A stretch of 16,994 nt of DNA from an uncultured Clostridia bacterium (GCA_937892135.1 CALAUK010000207.1:1-16994); one strand, 5' to 3'. Positions 1 through 6,983 are shown, counted from the stretch's first letter. The notes: generated by a model from the letters alone, not told the origin. Translations and numbers: made by a program.

Positions 1-67
1 AGTTTTTTAAAACTCCCGCTAAAACCGCACCTGTCATTCCAACGGCGATGATTTTAAAAATGTCCAT
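1..67 (-). CDS. spoIIIAD: Stage III sporulation protein AD, N-terminal fragment
   Basis: Only the first 22 codons lie in the window; the gene runs off the left edge. The start ATG is at 65-67, preceded by a GGTGAT-type ribosome binding site that overlaps the end of spoIIIAC. The visible peptide begins MDIFKIIAVGMTG, a hydrophobic N-terminal helix. SpoIIIAD is a multi-pass membrane component of the SpoIIIA-SpoIIQ feeding-tube channel between mother cell and forespore. The identity rests mainly on position, directly after spoIIIAC in the conserved AA-AB-AC-AD order, plus the matching start of a membrane helix. The rest of the operon (AE to AH) would be expected beyond the window. Confidence 0.85.
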   Translation of the reverse strand, partial: MDIFKIIAVGMTGAVLAGVLKN

Positions 68-75
68 TTTATCAC

Positions 76-270
76 CTACAATGCAAACACACTTTTTATC
101 GTTTCAAACAAATTACTTATCTGCTCAACTATTATAAAAAGTACCACTATAAGACCCGCAAGAGTGGTAAGCATCGCCTGCTCCTCTCTTCCCGACCTTA
201 TGAGTAGCTGATTTAAAACCGAAACAATTATGCCGATAGCTGCTATTTTAAAAACCAAATCTATGCTCAT
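76..270 (-). CDS. spoIIIAC: Stage III sporulation protein AC
   Basis: A 64-residue membrane protein with two predicted transmembrane segments, at about residues 5-24 and 33-55, and almost no soluble part. Size and hydropathy match SpoIIIAC, a small integral membrane subunit of the SpoIIIA channel complex needed for sigma-G activity in the engulfed forespore. The ATG at 268-270 follows an AGGAGG ribosome binding site that overlaps the TAG stop of spoIIIAB, so the two genes are translationally close. spoIIIAD begins 8 bases beyond its stop. The gene order on the same strand (AA, AB, AC, AD) makes the call firm even though the protein itself is short. Confidence 0.93.
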   Translation of the reverse strand: MSIDLVFKIAAIGIIVSVLNQLLIRSGREEQAMLTTLAGLIVVLFIIVEQISNLFETIKSVFAL

Positions 271-279
271 AAGTACCTC

Positions 280-795
280 CTAAACAAATAACACAACAAT
301 AAAAATCCCCAAAAGCACGCCTGAGCTTTTGTATGTTTTTTCGTTCTTTTTAAGGTTTTCTTCGCTTTCAGAAATTAAGCTTTCTATGCTTAAAATGCCT
401 GAGGCAAGCATATTTTTCTGGCACAGGCTGTCCCCCGTGCCGAGAGAAAGTAATATATCGCAAAGCACATTTATATCGCTTTTTGAAAGGCAGAGAGCGG
501 CTCTTTTTTTGTTAAGCTCATCTTTGATGATGCTCTCTTTTAATTCGGGATTTTTTTTAAGCTTTTCTCCCATTAACCAAAAAAGCTCTCCTGCCTCGCT
601 TTCTCTTTTTTTGCCCGCTAAGGTAAATATCTCAGACACAGGCGTTTTAAAAAAGCTTACATCTCTTAAAATGATTTCTAAAATCATTTTTATTTCCTTT
701 AAGCTAAACGCCCTCTTTTTTAGCCTTGCCGAAAGCTCAAAGCCCGTTAGTGCACACGATAAAAAAACCATTAAAGCACCAATTATTTTAATCAT
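280..795 (-). CDS. spoIIIAB: Stage III sporulation protein AB
   Basis: A 171-residue protein with a hydrophobic N-terminal helix (about residues 1-18), a charged mostly helical middle, and a hydrophobic C-terminal segment (about 157-171). This is the usual SpoIIIAB arrangement of a cytoplasmic four-helix region held between membrane anchors. In Bacillus the protein belongs to the SpoIIIA channel complex in the mother-cell membrane around the forespore. It resembles GspF-like type II secretion components and is thought to work with the SpoIIIAA ATPase. Its ATG overlaps the TGA stop of spoIIIAA by four bases (ATGA at 792-795), which indicates translational coupling. Confidence 0.94.
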   Translation of the reverse strand: MIKIIGALMVFLSCALTGFELSARLKKRAFSLKEIKMILEIILRDVSFFKTPVSEIFTLAGKKRESEAGELFWLMGEKLKKNPELKESIIKDELNKKRAALCLSKSDINVLCDILLSLGTGDSLCQKNMLASGILSIESLISESEENLKKNEKTYKSSGVLLGIFIVVLFV

Positions 796-1679
796 ATTTC
801 TGCCCCACCGTATTTTAAAATTCTCTTGTTTTCACCAATCACTATGTATTTTTCAAAAACATCAAAAATGCATGGATTTTTCTTTTTAACATCGTCTATA
901 TCTTTTCCGTGGATACTTGCTATTACAGAAACCCCCGAACACGAGGCGTAGCTTACTGCATCATAATCTTCTTTTTTTCCAAGCTCGTCTGTTATTATTA
1001 CATGAGGCGAAAGGCACCTTACTGCCATAGGTATCGCTTTGTCTTTGGGTATTAAAGAGTAAACATCTGTGTTTTTACCTATATCAAAACTCGGCGCACC
1101 TGAAGAAAGCGCGCAGATTTCGCATCTTTCATCTATAACAGAAACCTTAAAGCCAAAGTCTGAAATGAGCCTTGCAATTTCACGAAGCATTGTTGTTTTT
1201 CCCAGACCCGGAGGCGAAATAATGAGTGTGCTCTTTATGTCGTTTCCGCTTTTAATAATCCTTATCGCCTCATCTGCCGAGTTTTTAATCTGCCTTGAAA
1301 CCCTGAAATTTAAAGAGGATACCTCAGAGATTGAAACAATTTTTCCGTTTTCGGTTACTCCTCTTCCCGCAAGCCCTACCCTGTGCCCGCCTTGTATTGT
1401 TACAAAACCGTTTTTAATTTCGTCTTCAAAGCTGTAATACGAGCCTTTTGTAATACACATAAGCGAATATGAAATATCTTCTTCTGTTACAATGTATGCC
1501 TCGTCAGCGCTTTTTACAATTCCGCTTTCACCAATAAAAAAGCTTTCGCCCCCTAAAACTATTCCCAAAGGAAGAGACTTTCTTAATCTTATTTCTTCCA
1601 AGCTCTCAGAATTTATTTTTTCCAGAGCCTGCCTTATCCTTTGAGGCATATACAAATAAATGCCATCTTTACCGTTCAT
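792..1679 (-). CDS. spoIIIAA: Stage III sporulation protein AA, secretion-type ATPase
   Basis: A 295-residue cytoplasmic ATPase of the type II/IV secretion superfamily, close to the usual SpoIIIAA length of about 300. A Walker A loop (PPGLGKTT, residues 156-163) and a Walker B strand (VIITDELG, ending in D231-E232) are intact. The residues between them contain the conserved DERCEI motif (183-188). It is taken to energise the SpoIIIA channel that the mother cell builds to feed the forespore. The start ATG follows a strong AAGGAGGGGG ribosome binding site. It is the first gene of the operon: an upstream terminator separates it from the preceding small membrane gene, and a sigma-E-like -10 box lies about 30 bases ahead of the ATG, as expected for mother-cell expression. 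Confidence 0.97.
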   Translation of the reverse strand: MNGKDGIYLYMPQRIRQALEKINSESLEEIRLRKSLPLGIVLGGESFFIGESGIVKSADEAYIVTEEDISYSLMCITKGSYYSFEDEIKNGFVTIQGGHRVGLAGRGVTENGKIVSISEVSSLNFRVSRQIKNSADEAIRIIKSGNDIKSTLIISPPGLGKTTMLREIARLISDFGFKVSVIDERCEICALSSGAPSFDIGKNTDVYSLIPKDKAIPMAVRCLSPHVIITDELGKKEDYDAVSYASCSGVSVIASIHGKDIDDVKKKNPCIFDVFEKYIVIGENKRILKYGGAEI

Positions 1680-1708
1680 TTTCCCCCTCCTTGTCCTTTG
1701 TTAGTTTA

Positions 1709-1716
1709 ATTGTATG
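1709..1716 (-). promoter_or_regulatory. Candidate sigma-E -10 element for the spoIIIA operon
   Basis: On the minus strand these bases read CATACAAT, an exact match to the -10 consensus of the mother-cell sigma factor sigma-E. They lie about 30 bases before the spoIIIAA ATG, leaving a short leader with the ribosome binding site. In Bacillus, spoIIIA is sigma-E dependent. No good -35 is visible: the expected position falls in the T tract of the upstream terminator. Confidence 0.55.
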
Positions 1717-1727
1717 AGCAATATAAC

Positions 1728-1764
1728 AAAAAAAGAACCCCGGTAATTACTTACCGAGGTCCTT
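1728..1764 (-). terminator. Rho-independent terminator after the small membrane gene
   Basis: Inverted repeat with core CGGTAA/TTACCG (1741-1746 with 1751-1756) and outer pairs with two mismatches, loop 1747-1750, followed on the minus strand by seven T (1728-1734). It ends the transcript of the gene at 1768-2052 and separates it from spoIIIA. Confidence 0.85.
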
Positions 1765-1767
1765 AAA

Positions 1768-2052
1768 TTAATTTTTACTTTTCTTTTTTGATTTTTTGTA
1801 GGCTTCGCGCAAAAGCTTATTCCACTCGCCATTAAGTATCATAAACGCTATTAAACATATAGCGAACAAGGTTAAAAGCACGGCGCCGGAAAGCATAAGC
1901 ACAATATTTTTGTTTATTATAAATCCCAAAACAAACGATACAGCACCTAAAATAAAGCTTATAATCATCAAAAGCCTTGCAATTCTCATTCTCGAAAATA
2001 CAATAAACTTTTGCCGCTGCTCCTTGCTTAACCGCTCAAGTTTTTTATTCAT
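1768..2052 (-). CDS. Small two-helix membrane protein, function unknown
   Basis: A 94-residue protein with a basic N-terminal segment (about residues 1-25), two strongly hydrophobic stretches (about 27-47 and 51-72), and a lysine-rich C-terminal tail. This predicts a hairpin membrane protein with both ends in the cytoplasm. I do not recognise a family. The ATG at 2050-2052 is preferred because AGAGGTGA lies 8 bases upstream. A GTG nine bases earlier (2059-2061) is in frame but falls inside that ribosome binding site. The gene starts 45 bases after the uracil permease stop with no terminator between them, and a terminator follows it, so it is probably the second gene of a permease operon. Confidence 0.75.
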   Translation of the reverse strand: MNKKLERLSKEQRQKFIVFSRMRIARLLMIISFILGAVSFVLGFIINKNIVLMLSGAVLLTLFAICLIAFMILNGEWNKLLREAYKKSKKKSKN

Positions 2053-2097
2053 TTTTATCACCTCTCACCATTAAGCTTAAAACGCGCAAAATTTTTA

Positions 2098-3450
2098 TCA
2101 GTCTTTATCGGGAAGAATTGCATTTAGCACGATACCCAAAATAGAAGCAACTGCCAATGCTGTTAGAGAAATTGTCATACCACCGATTGTGAATGTTGCT
2201 GCGCTTCCCAAACCAAGAGCTGATACTAAGATAACAGCTGCAACGATAAGGTTTCTGCTCTTTGCAAAGTCAACCTTATTTTCAACAACGTTTCTGACAC
2301 CGATTGCAGAAATCATTCCGTAAAGGATAAATGAAATACCGCCTATAACAGCTGTGGGAATAACGTTAACCAAAGCCGCAAATTTAGGTGAGAATGAAAG
2401 TAATACTGCGATAACTGCTGCAATACGAACAACCTTGGGGTCATAAACCTTTGAAAGTGCAAGTACGCCTGTGTTCTCGCCGTATGTTGTGTTAGCGGGA
2501 CCACCGAAAAGTGATGCAATTGTTGTTGCAATACCATCACCGATAAGTGTTCTGTGAAGACCGGGCTCTTCGATAAAGTTTTTGCCAACTGTTGAAGAAA
2601 TGGCAGAAATATCACCGATATGCTCCATCATTGTTGCAAGTGAAATCGGAACTATTGCAACGATTGCACTTATTATTAAAGAAGTGTTAGACCAGTCAAC
2701 GCCACCGAATACTGTTTTCTCCCAGTGAATAGGAAGACCAATCCATTTAGCGCTCTTAAGATTTTCTAATGCGCTGGCAGAGAATAGGCTAAGATTTGAA
2801 TTTCCGCCTAAAGCAATAAACGCACCATCTTCAGTTGGCTTACCCCAGATAAGAGCAAGAATAACTGCAATCAGGCACGCGCCCAATACGCCTAAAAGGA
2901 TAGGAATAATCTTCATCATTCCCTTGCCCCAGATGTTGAAAATAAGAACGATTACAAGTGCGATAACTGCTAAAAGCCAGTTTGACTGACAGTTAGAAAC
3001 TGCACTGCCTGCAAGACCAAGACCGATTGCAATAATGATAGGTCCTGTTACAACGGGCGGGAAAAAGCGCATAACCTTTTTAGTTCCGAACGCCTTTATA
3101 AGACCTGCTAAAATAAGATACACCAAACCTGCTGCTGCAACACCAAGACATGCATAAGGAAGCTTAGCAGTATCCAAAACACCATCAGCGCCTGTTGTTA
3201 TTGCAGCATAACCTGCCAAAAACGCAAATGATGAACCTAAAAATGCAGGAACCATTCTCTTTGTTACCAAGTGGAAGAACAAAGTTCCAAGACCTGCCAT
3301 AAGAAGTGTTGTTGCAATATCAAGTCCTGTTAAAAGCGGAACAAGAACAGTTGCACCAAACATAGCAAATACGTGCTGGAAGCCCAAAACTAAAGTTTTG
3401 CCGGCTCCAAGCTCTTTGACATCATAGATGCCGCCATTGTTTTTTTCCAT
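2098..3450 (-). CDS. uraA: Uracil permease (NCS2 family)
   Basis: A 450-residue, about 14-helix nucleobase:proton symporter resembling E. coli UraA and Bacillus PyrP along its whole length. The N-terminal part has the family signature QHVFAMFGATVLVP (25-38) and the FLGSSFAF motif (70-77). The substrate-site helices carry MEHIGD, with Glu276 matching UraA Glu241, and NTTYGENTGV, with Glu325 matching UraA Glu290. These residues point to uracil rather than xanthine or urate. The ATG at 3448-3450 follows an AGGGGGA ribosome binding site. The gene has its own near-consensus sigma-A promoter and a leader of only about 43 bases, too short for a PyrR attenuator or a riboswitch. It diverges from the LysM gene and probably reads on into the 94-residue membrane gene. 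Confidence 0.93.
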   Translation of the reverse strand: MEKNNGGIYDVKELGAGKTLVLGFQHVFAMFGATVLVPLLTGLDIATTLLMAGLGTLFFHLVTKRMVPAFLGSSFAFLAGYAAITTGADGVLDTAKLPYACLGVAAAGLVYLILAGLIKAFGTKKVMRFFPPVVTGPIIIAIGLGLAGSAVSNCQSNWLLAVIALVIVLIFNIWGKGMMKIIPILLGVLGACLIAVILALIWGKPTEDGAFIALGGNSNLSLFSASALENLKSAKWIGLPIHWEKTVFGGVDWSNTSLIISAIVAIVPISLATMMEHIGDISAISSTVGKNFIEEPGLHRTLIGDGIATTIASLFGGPANTTYGENTGVLALSKVYDPKVVRIAAVIAVLLSFSPKFAALVNVIPTAVIGGISFILYGMISAIGVRNVVENKVDFAKSRNLIVAAVILVSALGLGSAATFTIGGMTISLTALAVASILGIVLNAILPDKD

Positions 3451-3499
3451 TTTTTCATCCCCCTAAATTTTTTCTTAAGTACAAACCTAAGTTGTTAGT

Positions 3500-3528
3500 A
3501 TTATACCAAAGAAAAGTTTGTTTGTAAA
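3500..3528 (-). promoter_or_regulatory. Sigma-A promoter of the uracil permease gene
   Basis: On the minus strand: -35 TTTACA (3523-3528), 17-base spacer, -10 TATAAT (3500-3505) with an extended TG motif just upstream. Predicted start of transcription is near 3493, about 43 bases before the ATG. Confidence 0.88.
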
Positions 3529-3531
3529 CAA
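3518..3531. promoter_or_regulatory. Palindrome over the uracil permease -35 box
   Basis: TTGTTT-GT-AAACAA is a perfect inverted repeat of six bases with a two-base centre. It covers the -35 hexamer entirely, a typical place for a repressor operator. No regulator is assigned. The remaining intergenic stretch toward the LysM gene also holds a 9-base inverted repeat (3570-3578 with 3602-3610), which may be chance in AT-rich DNA. Confidence 0.4.
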
Positions 3532-3650
3532 GTTTTATAAAAAAGATTGGTTTTTATTATTTAAATTGTCAGTTTTAACCTATTTTTGTCAGATTTTTTG
3601 TTTAAAACTGCCAAAGTTTTTCTTTTTTCGAATATTTTTTCGATTTTCTC

Positions 3651-3679
3651 TTGACATCGAAAACTTGTTCTGTTATACT
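3651..3679 (+). promoter_or_regulatory. Sigma-A promoter of the SOS-type LysM gene
   Basis: -35 TTGACA (3651-3656), 17-base spacer, -10 TATACT (3674-3679). Predicted start near 3686. One LexA-like site lies within the spacer and another at the start point, so the promoter is placed to be silent unless LexA is cleaved. Confidence 0.9.
3659..3670. promoter_or_regulatory. Second, degenerate LexA box in the promoter spacer
   Basis: GAAA-ACTT-GTTC has one mismatch to GAAC-N4-GTTC and sits between the -35 and -10 elements. Its centre is 28 bases from that of the primary box, so the two sites could be bound on nearly the same face of the helix. A weaker CGAA...TTCG palindrome at 3629-3642 may be a third site. 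Confidence 0.55.
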
Positions 3680-3686
3680 GATTACA

Positions 3687-3698
3687 GAACATAGGTTC
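3687..3698. promoter_or_regulatory. LexA box (SOS operator), primary site
   Basis: GAAC-ATAG-GTTC is a perfect match to the Gram-positive LexA core GAAC-N4-GTTC, and the base after it extends the match toward CGAAC-N4-GTTCG. It lies 7 bases after the -10 box, over the predicted start of transcription. Confidence 0.88.
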
Positions 3699-3723
3699 GC
3701 TAGTTTTTTGTGAGGTGATTTTT

Positions 3724-4041
3724 ATGACAAAGAAAATATATTTATCCAGAAGAAGAACAGTTATCGTTGACAAAAAGAAGTTTTTCAGATTTATTTTAAT
3801 TTCTGTTTTGCTTATTAACCTTATGATATCTTTGTTTGTTGCTCCTATATTAACAAAAGCAGATGAAGAGCCGATATTTGAAACTGTAACAGTCAGAATA
3901 GGCGACACTTTGTGGTCTATTGCAGAAGACTACTCTTCTGATGGCGATGTAAGAAGCTTTGTTTATGAGTTAAAGAAGCAGAATAACTTAAAGAGTGCAA
4001 ATCTTCGTGTCGGACAGGAAATTTTAGTTCCAATCAATTAA
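3724..4041 (+). CDS. yneA: YneA-like SOS cell-division inhibitor (membrane anchor plus LysM)
   Basis: A 105-residue protein with a basic cytoplasmic N-terminus, one transmembrane helix (about 21-41) and an external LysM domain (about 53-103; core GDTLWSIAEDY and LRVGQEILVPIN). LysM binds peptidoglycan. This layout and size match YneA of Bacillus subtilis, which holds up septation during DNA damage. A consensus promoter with LexA boxes directly upstream supports the same role. The ATG at 3724 follows GAGGTGAT; the in-frame GTG at 3715 lies inside that ribosome binding site. Unlike Bacillus, the divergent neighbour is a uracil permease, not lexA. A terminator follows, so the gene is a single-gene unit. 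It could instead be another LysM protein, but the SOS operator makes YneA function the best reading. Confidence 0.85.
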   Translation: MTKKIYLSRRRTVIVDKKKFFRFILISVLLINLMISLFVAPILTKADEEPIFETVTVRIGDTLWSIAEDYSSDGDVRSFVYELKKQNNLKSANLRVGQEILVPIN

Positions 4042-4069
4042 TCCTTATATATGTGTTTAATCCCACCCC

Positions 4070-4116
4070 AAAAGGACAGACGGAAAGGCTCCCCCTTCCC
4101 TATGTCCTTTTTATTT
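4070..4116 (+). terminator. Rho-independent terminator after yneA
   Basis: Outer stem AAAAGGACA/TGTCCTTTT (4070-4078 with 4103-4111) and an inner GGAA..GG/CC..TTCC stem, followed by a T-rich run. It isolates the SOS gene from sigK. Confidence 0.9.
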
Positions 4117-4121
4117 TCGGA

Positions 4122-4129
4122 CATACATT
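4122..4129 (+). promoter_or_regulatory. Candidate sigma-E -10 element for sigK
   Basis: CATACATT matches the sigma-E -10 consensus and lies about 60 bases before the sigK ATG, just after the yneA terminator. In Bacillus, sigK is first transcribed by sigma-E. No convincing -35 is visible in the T-rich DNA upstream. Confidence 0.5.
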
Positions 4130-4188
4130 TTATTTTTATAAAGACATATAATTTTATACCTTATAATTTTGAAAGGCGTGTGAAATTT

Positions 4189-4890
4189 ATGTTCTTTTCA
4201 TTACTTTCGTTTTTGTACTCATTTTTTCAAAGCTTCTTTCTTGCAGGCTACATAACGGGCAAAAACTCTTTTCCAAAGCCTCTTACCCAGAAAGAAGAAG
4301 ATGAATTCTTAGAAAGAGCAAAAGCAGGCGATATGGAGGCAAGAGACACTCTTATCGAAAGAAACTTAAGGCTTGTTGCGCACATAGTTAAAAAATACTC
4401 TCAAAACACTGCCTATGAAACGGAAGACTTAATTTCTGTCGGCACGATAGGTCTTATAAAGGCGATTGACAGCTTCAATTCAAAAAAGAACATACGCCTC
4501 GCCACCTACGCCGCAAGATGCATACATAATGAAATTTTAATGCTTATCAGAGCTTCCAAGCACCGCGGGGGCGAAATTTCTCTTGAAAACCCAATCGGCA
4601 CAGACTCCGAGGGTAACACAATATCTCTTTTAAATATAATAGGAACAGACGATAATGATATAACAGATACTATTTATCAGAATACAAGGCAAAAAAAGCT
4701 CTATGAGGCAATAGATATCTGCTTAACCGAAAGAGAAAAGGAAATCATAAAATACCGCTACGGACTTTACGGATTAGAAGAAAAGCCGCAAAGAGAAATT
4801 GCAAGTTTATTAAACATCTCCCGCTCATACGTTTCAAGAATTGAAAAAAAAGCCACAGATAAATTAAAAAGCTACCTTAAAAACTGTTAA
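4189..4890 (+). CDS. sigK: Pro-sigma-K, late mother-cell sporulation sigma factor
   Basis: A 233-residue sigma-70-family factor. Residues 1-20 form a hydrophobic pro-sequence, followed by Tyr21 and the segment SFPKPLT, which aligns with the processing region of Bacillus pro-sigma-K (cleavage before Tyr21 by SpoIVFB). Region 2 follows (RNLRLVAHIVKKY 58-70; SVGTIGLIKAID 83-94; ATYAARCIHNEIL 105-117), and region 4.2 has the helix-turn-helix REIASLLNISRSYVSRIEK (202-220). The ATG at 4189 is chosen because it gives exactly 20 residues before Tyr21; the GTG at 4180 is too close to the AAAGG ribosome binding site. The frame is continuous, so there is no skin-type excision element inside the gene. 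It transcribes late mother-cell (coat, germination) genes. Confidence 0.95.
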   Translation: MFFSLLSFLYSFFQSFFLAGYITGKNSFPKPLTQKEEDEFLERAKAGDMEARDTLIERNLRLVAHIVKKYSQNTAYETEDLISVGTIGLIKAIDSFNSKKNIRLATYAARCIHNEILMLIRASKHRGGEISLENPIGTDSEGNTISLLNIIGTDDNDITDTIYQNTRQKKLYEAIDICLTEREKEIIKYRYGLYGLEEKPQREIASLLNISRSYVSRIEKKATDKLKSYLKNC

Positions 4891-4915
4891 TCTGCCAATT
4901 TTTGCGCTGATTTAA

Positions 4916-4944
4916 TTGACACACTCCCTCACTTATGATATAAT
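4916..4944 (+). promoter_or_regulatory. Consensus sigma-A promoter of the aconitase-isocitrate dehydrogenase operon
   Basis: TTGACA (4916-4921), 17-base spacer, TATAAT (4939-4944) with an extended TG element: a perfect match to consensus. Transcription should start near 4951, leaving a leader of about 80 bases. Confidence 0.93.
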
Positions 4945-4959
4945 TATCCTTGCGAAAAC

Positions 4960-5005
4960 AAAGGGGTTTTAAGGGATTTTCCCCGAGAAGCTCCTTTTTG
5001 TTTTT
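4960..5005 (+). terminator. Leader hairpin with T tract: possible attenuator ahead of aconitase
   Basis: AAAGGGG (4960-4966) can pair with CTCCTTT (4991-4997, one G-U), directly followed by a T-rich run (4995-5005). An alternative pairing of the same GGGG with CCCC at 4981-4984 is mutually exclusive. Because the hairpin lies downstream of the aconitase promoter, it could attenuate that transcript, or simply end read-through from sigK. Confidence 0.5.
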
Positions 5006-5030
5006 ATACTCTAAATATTGAAAGGATATG

Positions 5031-6971
5031 ATGAATGTGGGTTTAACACTTACAGAAAAAATTCTTAAGGCCCATGTGGTTGACGGCTCATTTGTAAAAG
5101 GCGAAGAAATCGGCCTTAGAATTGACCAGACCTTAACCCAGGACGCTACCGGAACAATGGCGTATCTTGAGTTTGAGGCTATGGGCATTAAGAGAGTAAG
5201 AACTGAGCGTTCAGTTGCTTACATCGACCACAACACTCTTCAGTCTGGCTTTGAAAATGCAGACGACCACAGATTTATCGGCTCTGTGGCAAAAAAACAC
5301 GGTATTTATTTTTCACGCCCCGGTAACGGCATTTGCCATCAGGTTCACCTTGAAAGATTCGGTGTCCCCGGAAAAACACTTATCGGCTCTGACAGCCATA
5401 CTCCGACAGGCGGCGGTATCGGTATGATTGCAATAGGTGCAGGCGGTCTTGACGTTGCAGTCGCTATGGGCGGCGGCGCATACTATATAACATACCCGAA
5501 AATTGTTAATGTTAAATTAACGGGTAAGCTAAATCCGTGGTGCGCTGCAAAGGACGTTATCTTAGAGGTTTTAAAAAGGCTTTCAGTTAAGGGCGGTGTC
5601 GGCAAGGTTATAGAATACACAGGCGACGGCGTTTTAAGCCTTTCCGTTCCCGAGAGAGCAACCATAACAAATATGGGCGCAGAGCTTGGCGCAACAACTT
5701 CAATTTTCCCGTCAGACGAAATTACGCGCGTCTTTTTAAAGGCGCAGAAAAGAGAATGTGACTTTACTCCCTTATCTGCCGACGAAGATGCAGTTTATGA
5801 TGAAACAATAACTATAAATCTTTCCGAGATTGAGCCACTCGCTGCCTGCCCCCACTCTCCCGATAATATTAAATCGGTAAATGAGATTGGCAAAATGAAG
5901 ATTGACCAGGTATGCATAGGCTCTTGCACAAACAGCTCTCTTGCCGATATGATGAAGGTTGCGCACATTTTAAAAGGTAAAACAGTTCACCCCGATGTGT
6001 CATTATCAATAGCTCCCGGCTCAAAGCAGGTTTTAAATATGCTTTCCGAAAACGGCGCACTTTCTGTTATGATTGATGCGGGCGCAAGAATACTTGAGAG
6101 CGCATGCGGACCTTGTATTGGTATGGGTCAGTCACCTAATTCGGGCGGAATTTCTCTTCGTACATTTAACAGAAACTTCGAGGGCCGAAGCGGAACAAAG
6201 GACGGTAAGATTTATCTTGTTTCTCCCGAGGTTGCAGCTCTTTCTGCCATAAACGGACATCTTTCAGACCCGAGAGATCTAGGCGATATGCCGGAGTTTA
6301 AGATGCCCGAAGAATTTGTTATAAACGATAATATGATAGTGCCTCCCGCAAGCGAGGATGAGGCAGACAGCGTAGAAATCCTGAGAGGACCTAACATTAA
6401 GCCCTTCCCCGTAACAAGTCCTTTAGAGGATAAAATCGAGTGCAAATGCTCATTAAAGGTAGAAGACAATATAACAACAGACCACATTATGCCTGCAGGC
6501 GCAAAAATTCTTCCGCTCCGCTCAAATATTCCCGCAATTTCAAATCACTGTTTTACAGTTTGTGATGAAAAATTCCCCGAAAGAGCAAAGGAATATGGTA
6601 AGAGCATAATTGTAGGCGGCGCAAACTACGGACAGGGCTCGTCTCGTGAGCACGCGGCGCTTGCTCCGTTGTATTTGGGTGTTAAGGCAGTTTTGGTTAA
6701 ATCATTTGCGCGTATTCACCGCTCAAATCTTATTAATGCAGGCATTCTGCCCCTTACTTTTGAAAATGAAAACGATTACGAAAACATTTCGCTTTCAGAC
6801 GAGCTTGTTTTAGAAGGTCTTCTCTCTAAAATCAAAAACGGCGAGGATTTGGTTTTAGAAAACAAGACAAACGGCAAGTTAATTAAAGTAAAGTGTGAGC
6901 TTTCAGAAAGAGCAAAGGATATTATTCTTTCAGGCGGTCTTTTAAGCTACACAAAAGACAATTTAAAGTAA
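5031..6971 (+). CDS. acn: Aconitate hydratase (aconitase)
   Basis: A 646-residue iron-sulfur enzyme that converts citrate to isocitrate via cis-aconitate in the cytoplasm. The [4Fe-4S] ligands are visible as one cysteine in IGSCTNSS (Cys299) and the pair in ESACGPCIGMG (Cys359, Cys362). The substrate-binding SDSHTPTGGG lies near 120-129, and the C-terminal swivel domain carries DNITTDHIMPAGAK (about 479-492) and the active-site GQGSSREHA (535-543). It is much shorter than AcnA or AcnB (about 850-900) and fits the compact Aquifex-type aconitases common in Clostridia. The start is uncertain: ATG 5031 sits four bases after AAAGGA; ATG 5028 and GTG 5037 are in-frame alternatives. It forms an operon with icd, 12 bases downstream. 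Confidence 0.95.
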   Translation: MNVGLTLTEKILKAHVVDGSFVKGEEIGLRIDQTLTQDATGTMAYLEFEAMGIKRVRTERSVAYIDHNTLQSGFENADDHRFIGSVAKKHGIYFSRPGNGICHQVHLERFGVPGKTLIGSDSHTPTGGGIGMIAIGAGGLDVAVAMGGGAYYITYPKIVNVKLTGKLNPWCAAKDVILEVLKRLSVKGGVGKVIEYTGDGVLSLSVPERATITNMGAELGATTSIFPSDEITRVFLKAQKRECDFTPLSADEDAVYDETITINLSEIEPLAACPHSPDNIKSVNEIGKMKIDQVCIGSCTNSSLADMMKVAHILKGKTVHPDVSLSIAPGSKQVLNMLSENGALSVMIDAGARILESACGPCIGMGQSPNSGGISLRTFNRNFEGRSGTKDGKIYLVSPEVAALSAINGHLSDPRDLGDMPEFKMPEEFVINDNMIVPPASEDEADSVEILRGPNIKPFPVTSPLEDKIECKCSLKVEDNITTDHIMPAGAKILPLRSNIPAISNHCFTVCDEKFPERAKEYGKSIIVGGANYGQGSSREHAALAPLYLGVKAVLVKSFARIHRSNLINAGILPLTFENENDYENISLSDELVLEGLLSKIKNGEDLVLENKTNGKLIKVKCELSERAKDIILSGGLLSYTKDNLK

Positions 6972-6983
6972 GGAGGAAAGTTA

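Noticed and set aside
329..889. A 186-codon plus-strand open frame
   Set aside because: It lies opposite spoIIIAB and the end of spoIIIAA, has no ribosome binding site, and resembles no protein I recognise; it is a by-product of codon use on the coding strand.
4051..4188. A longer sigK product starting upstream of 4189
   Set aside because: The frame is open to 4051 but passes through the yneA terminator and the sigma-E-like box. ATG 4189 gives the expected 20-residue pro-sequence.
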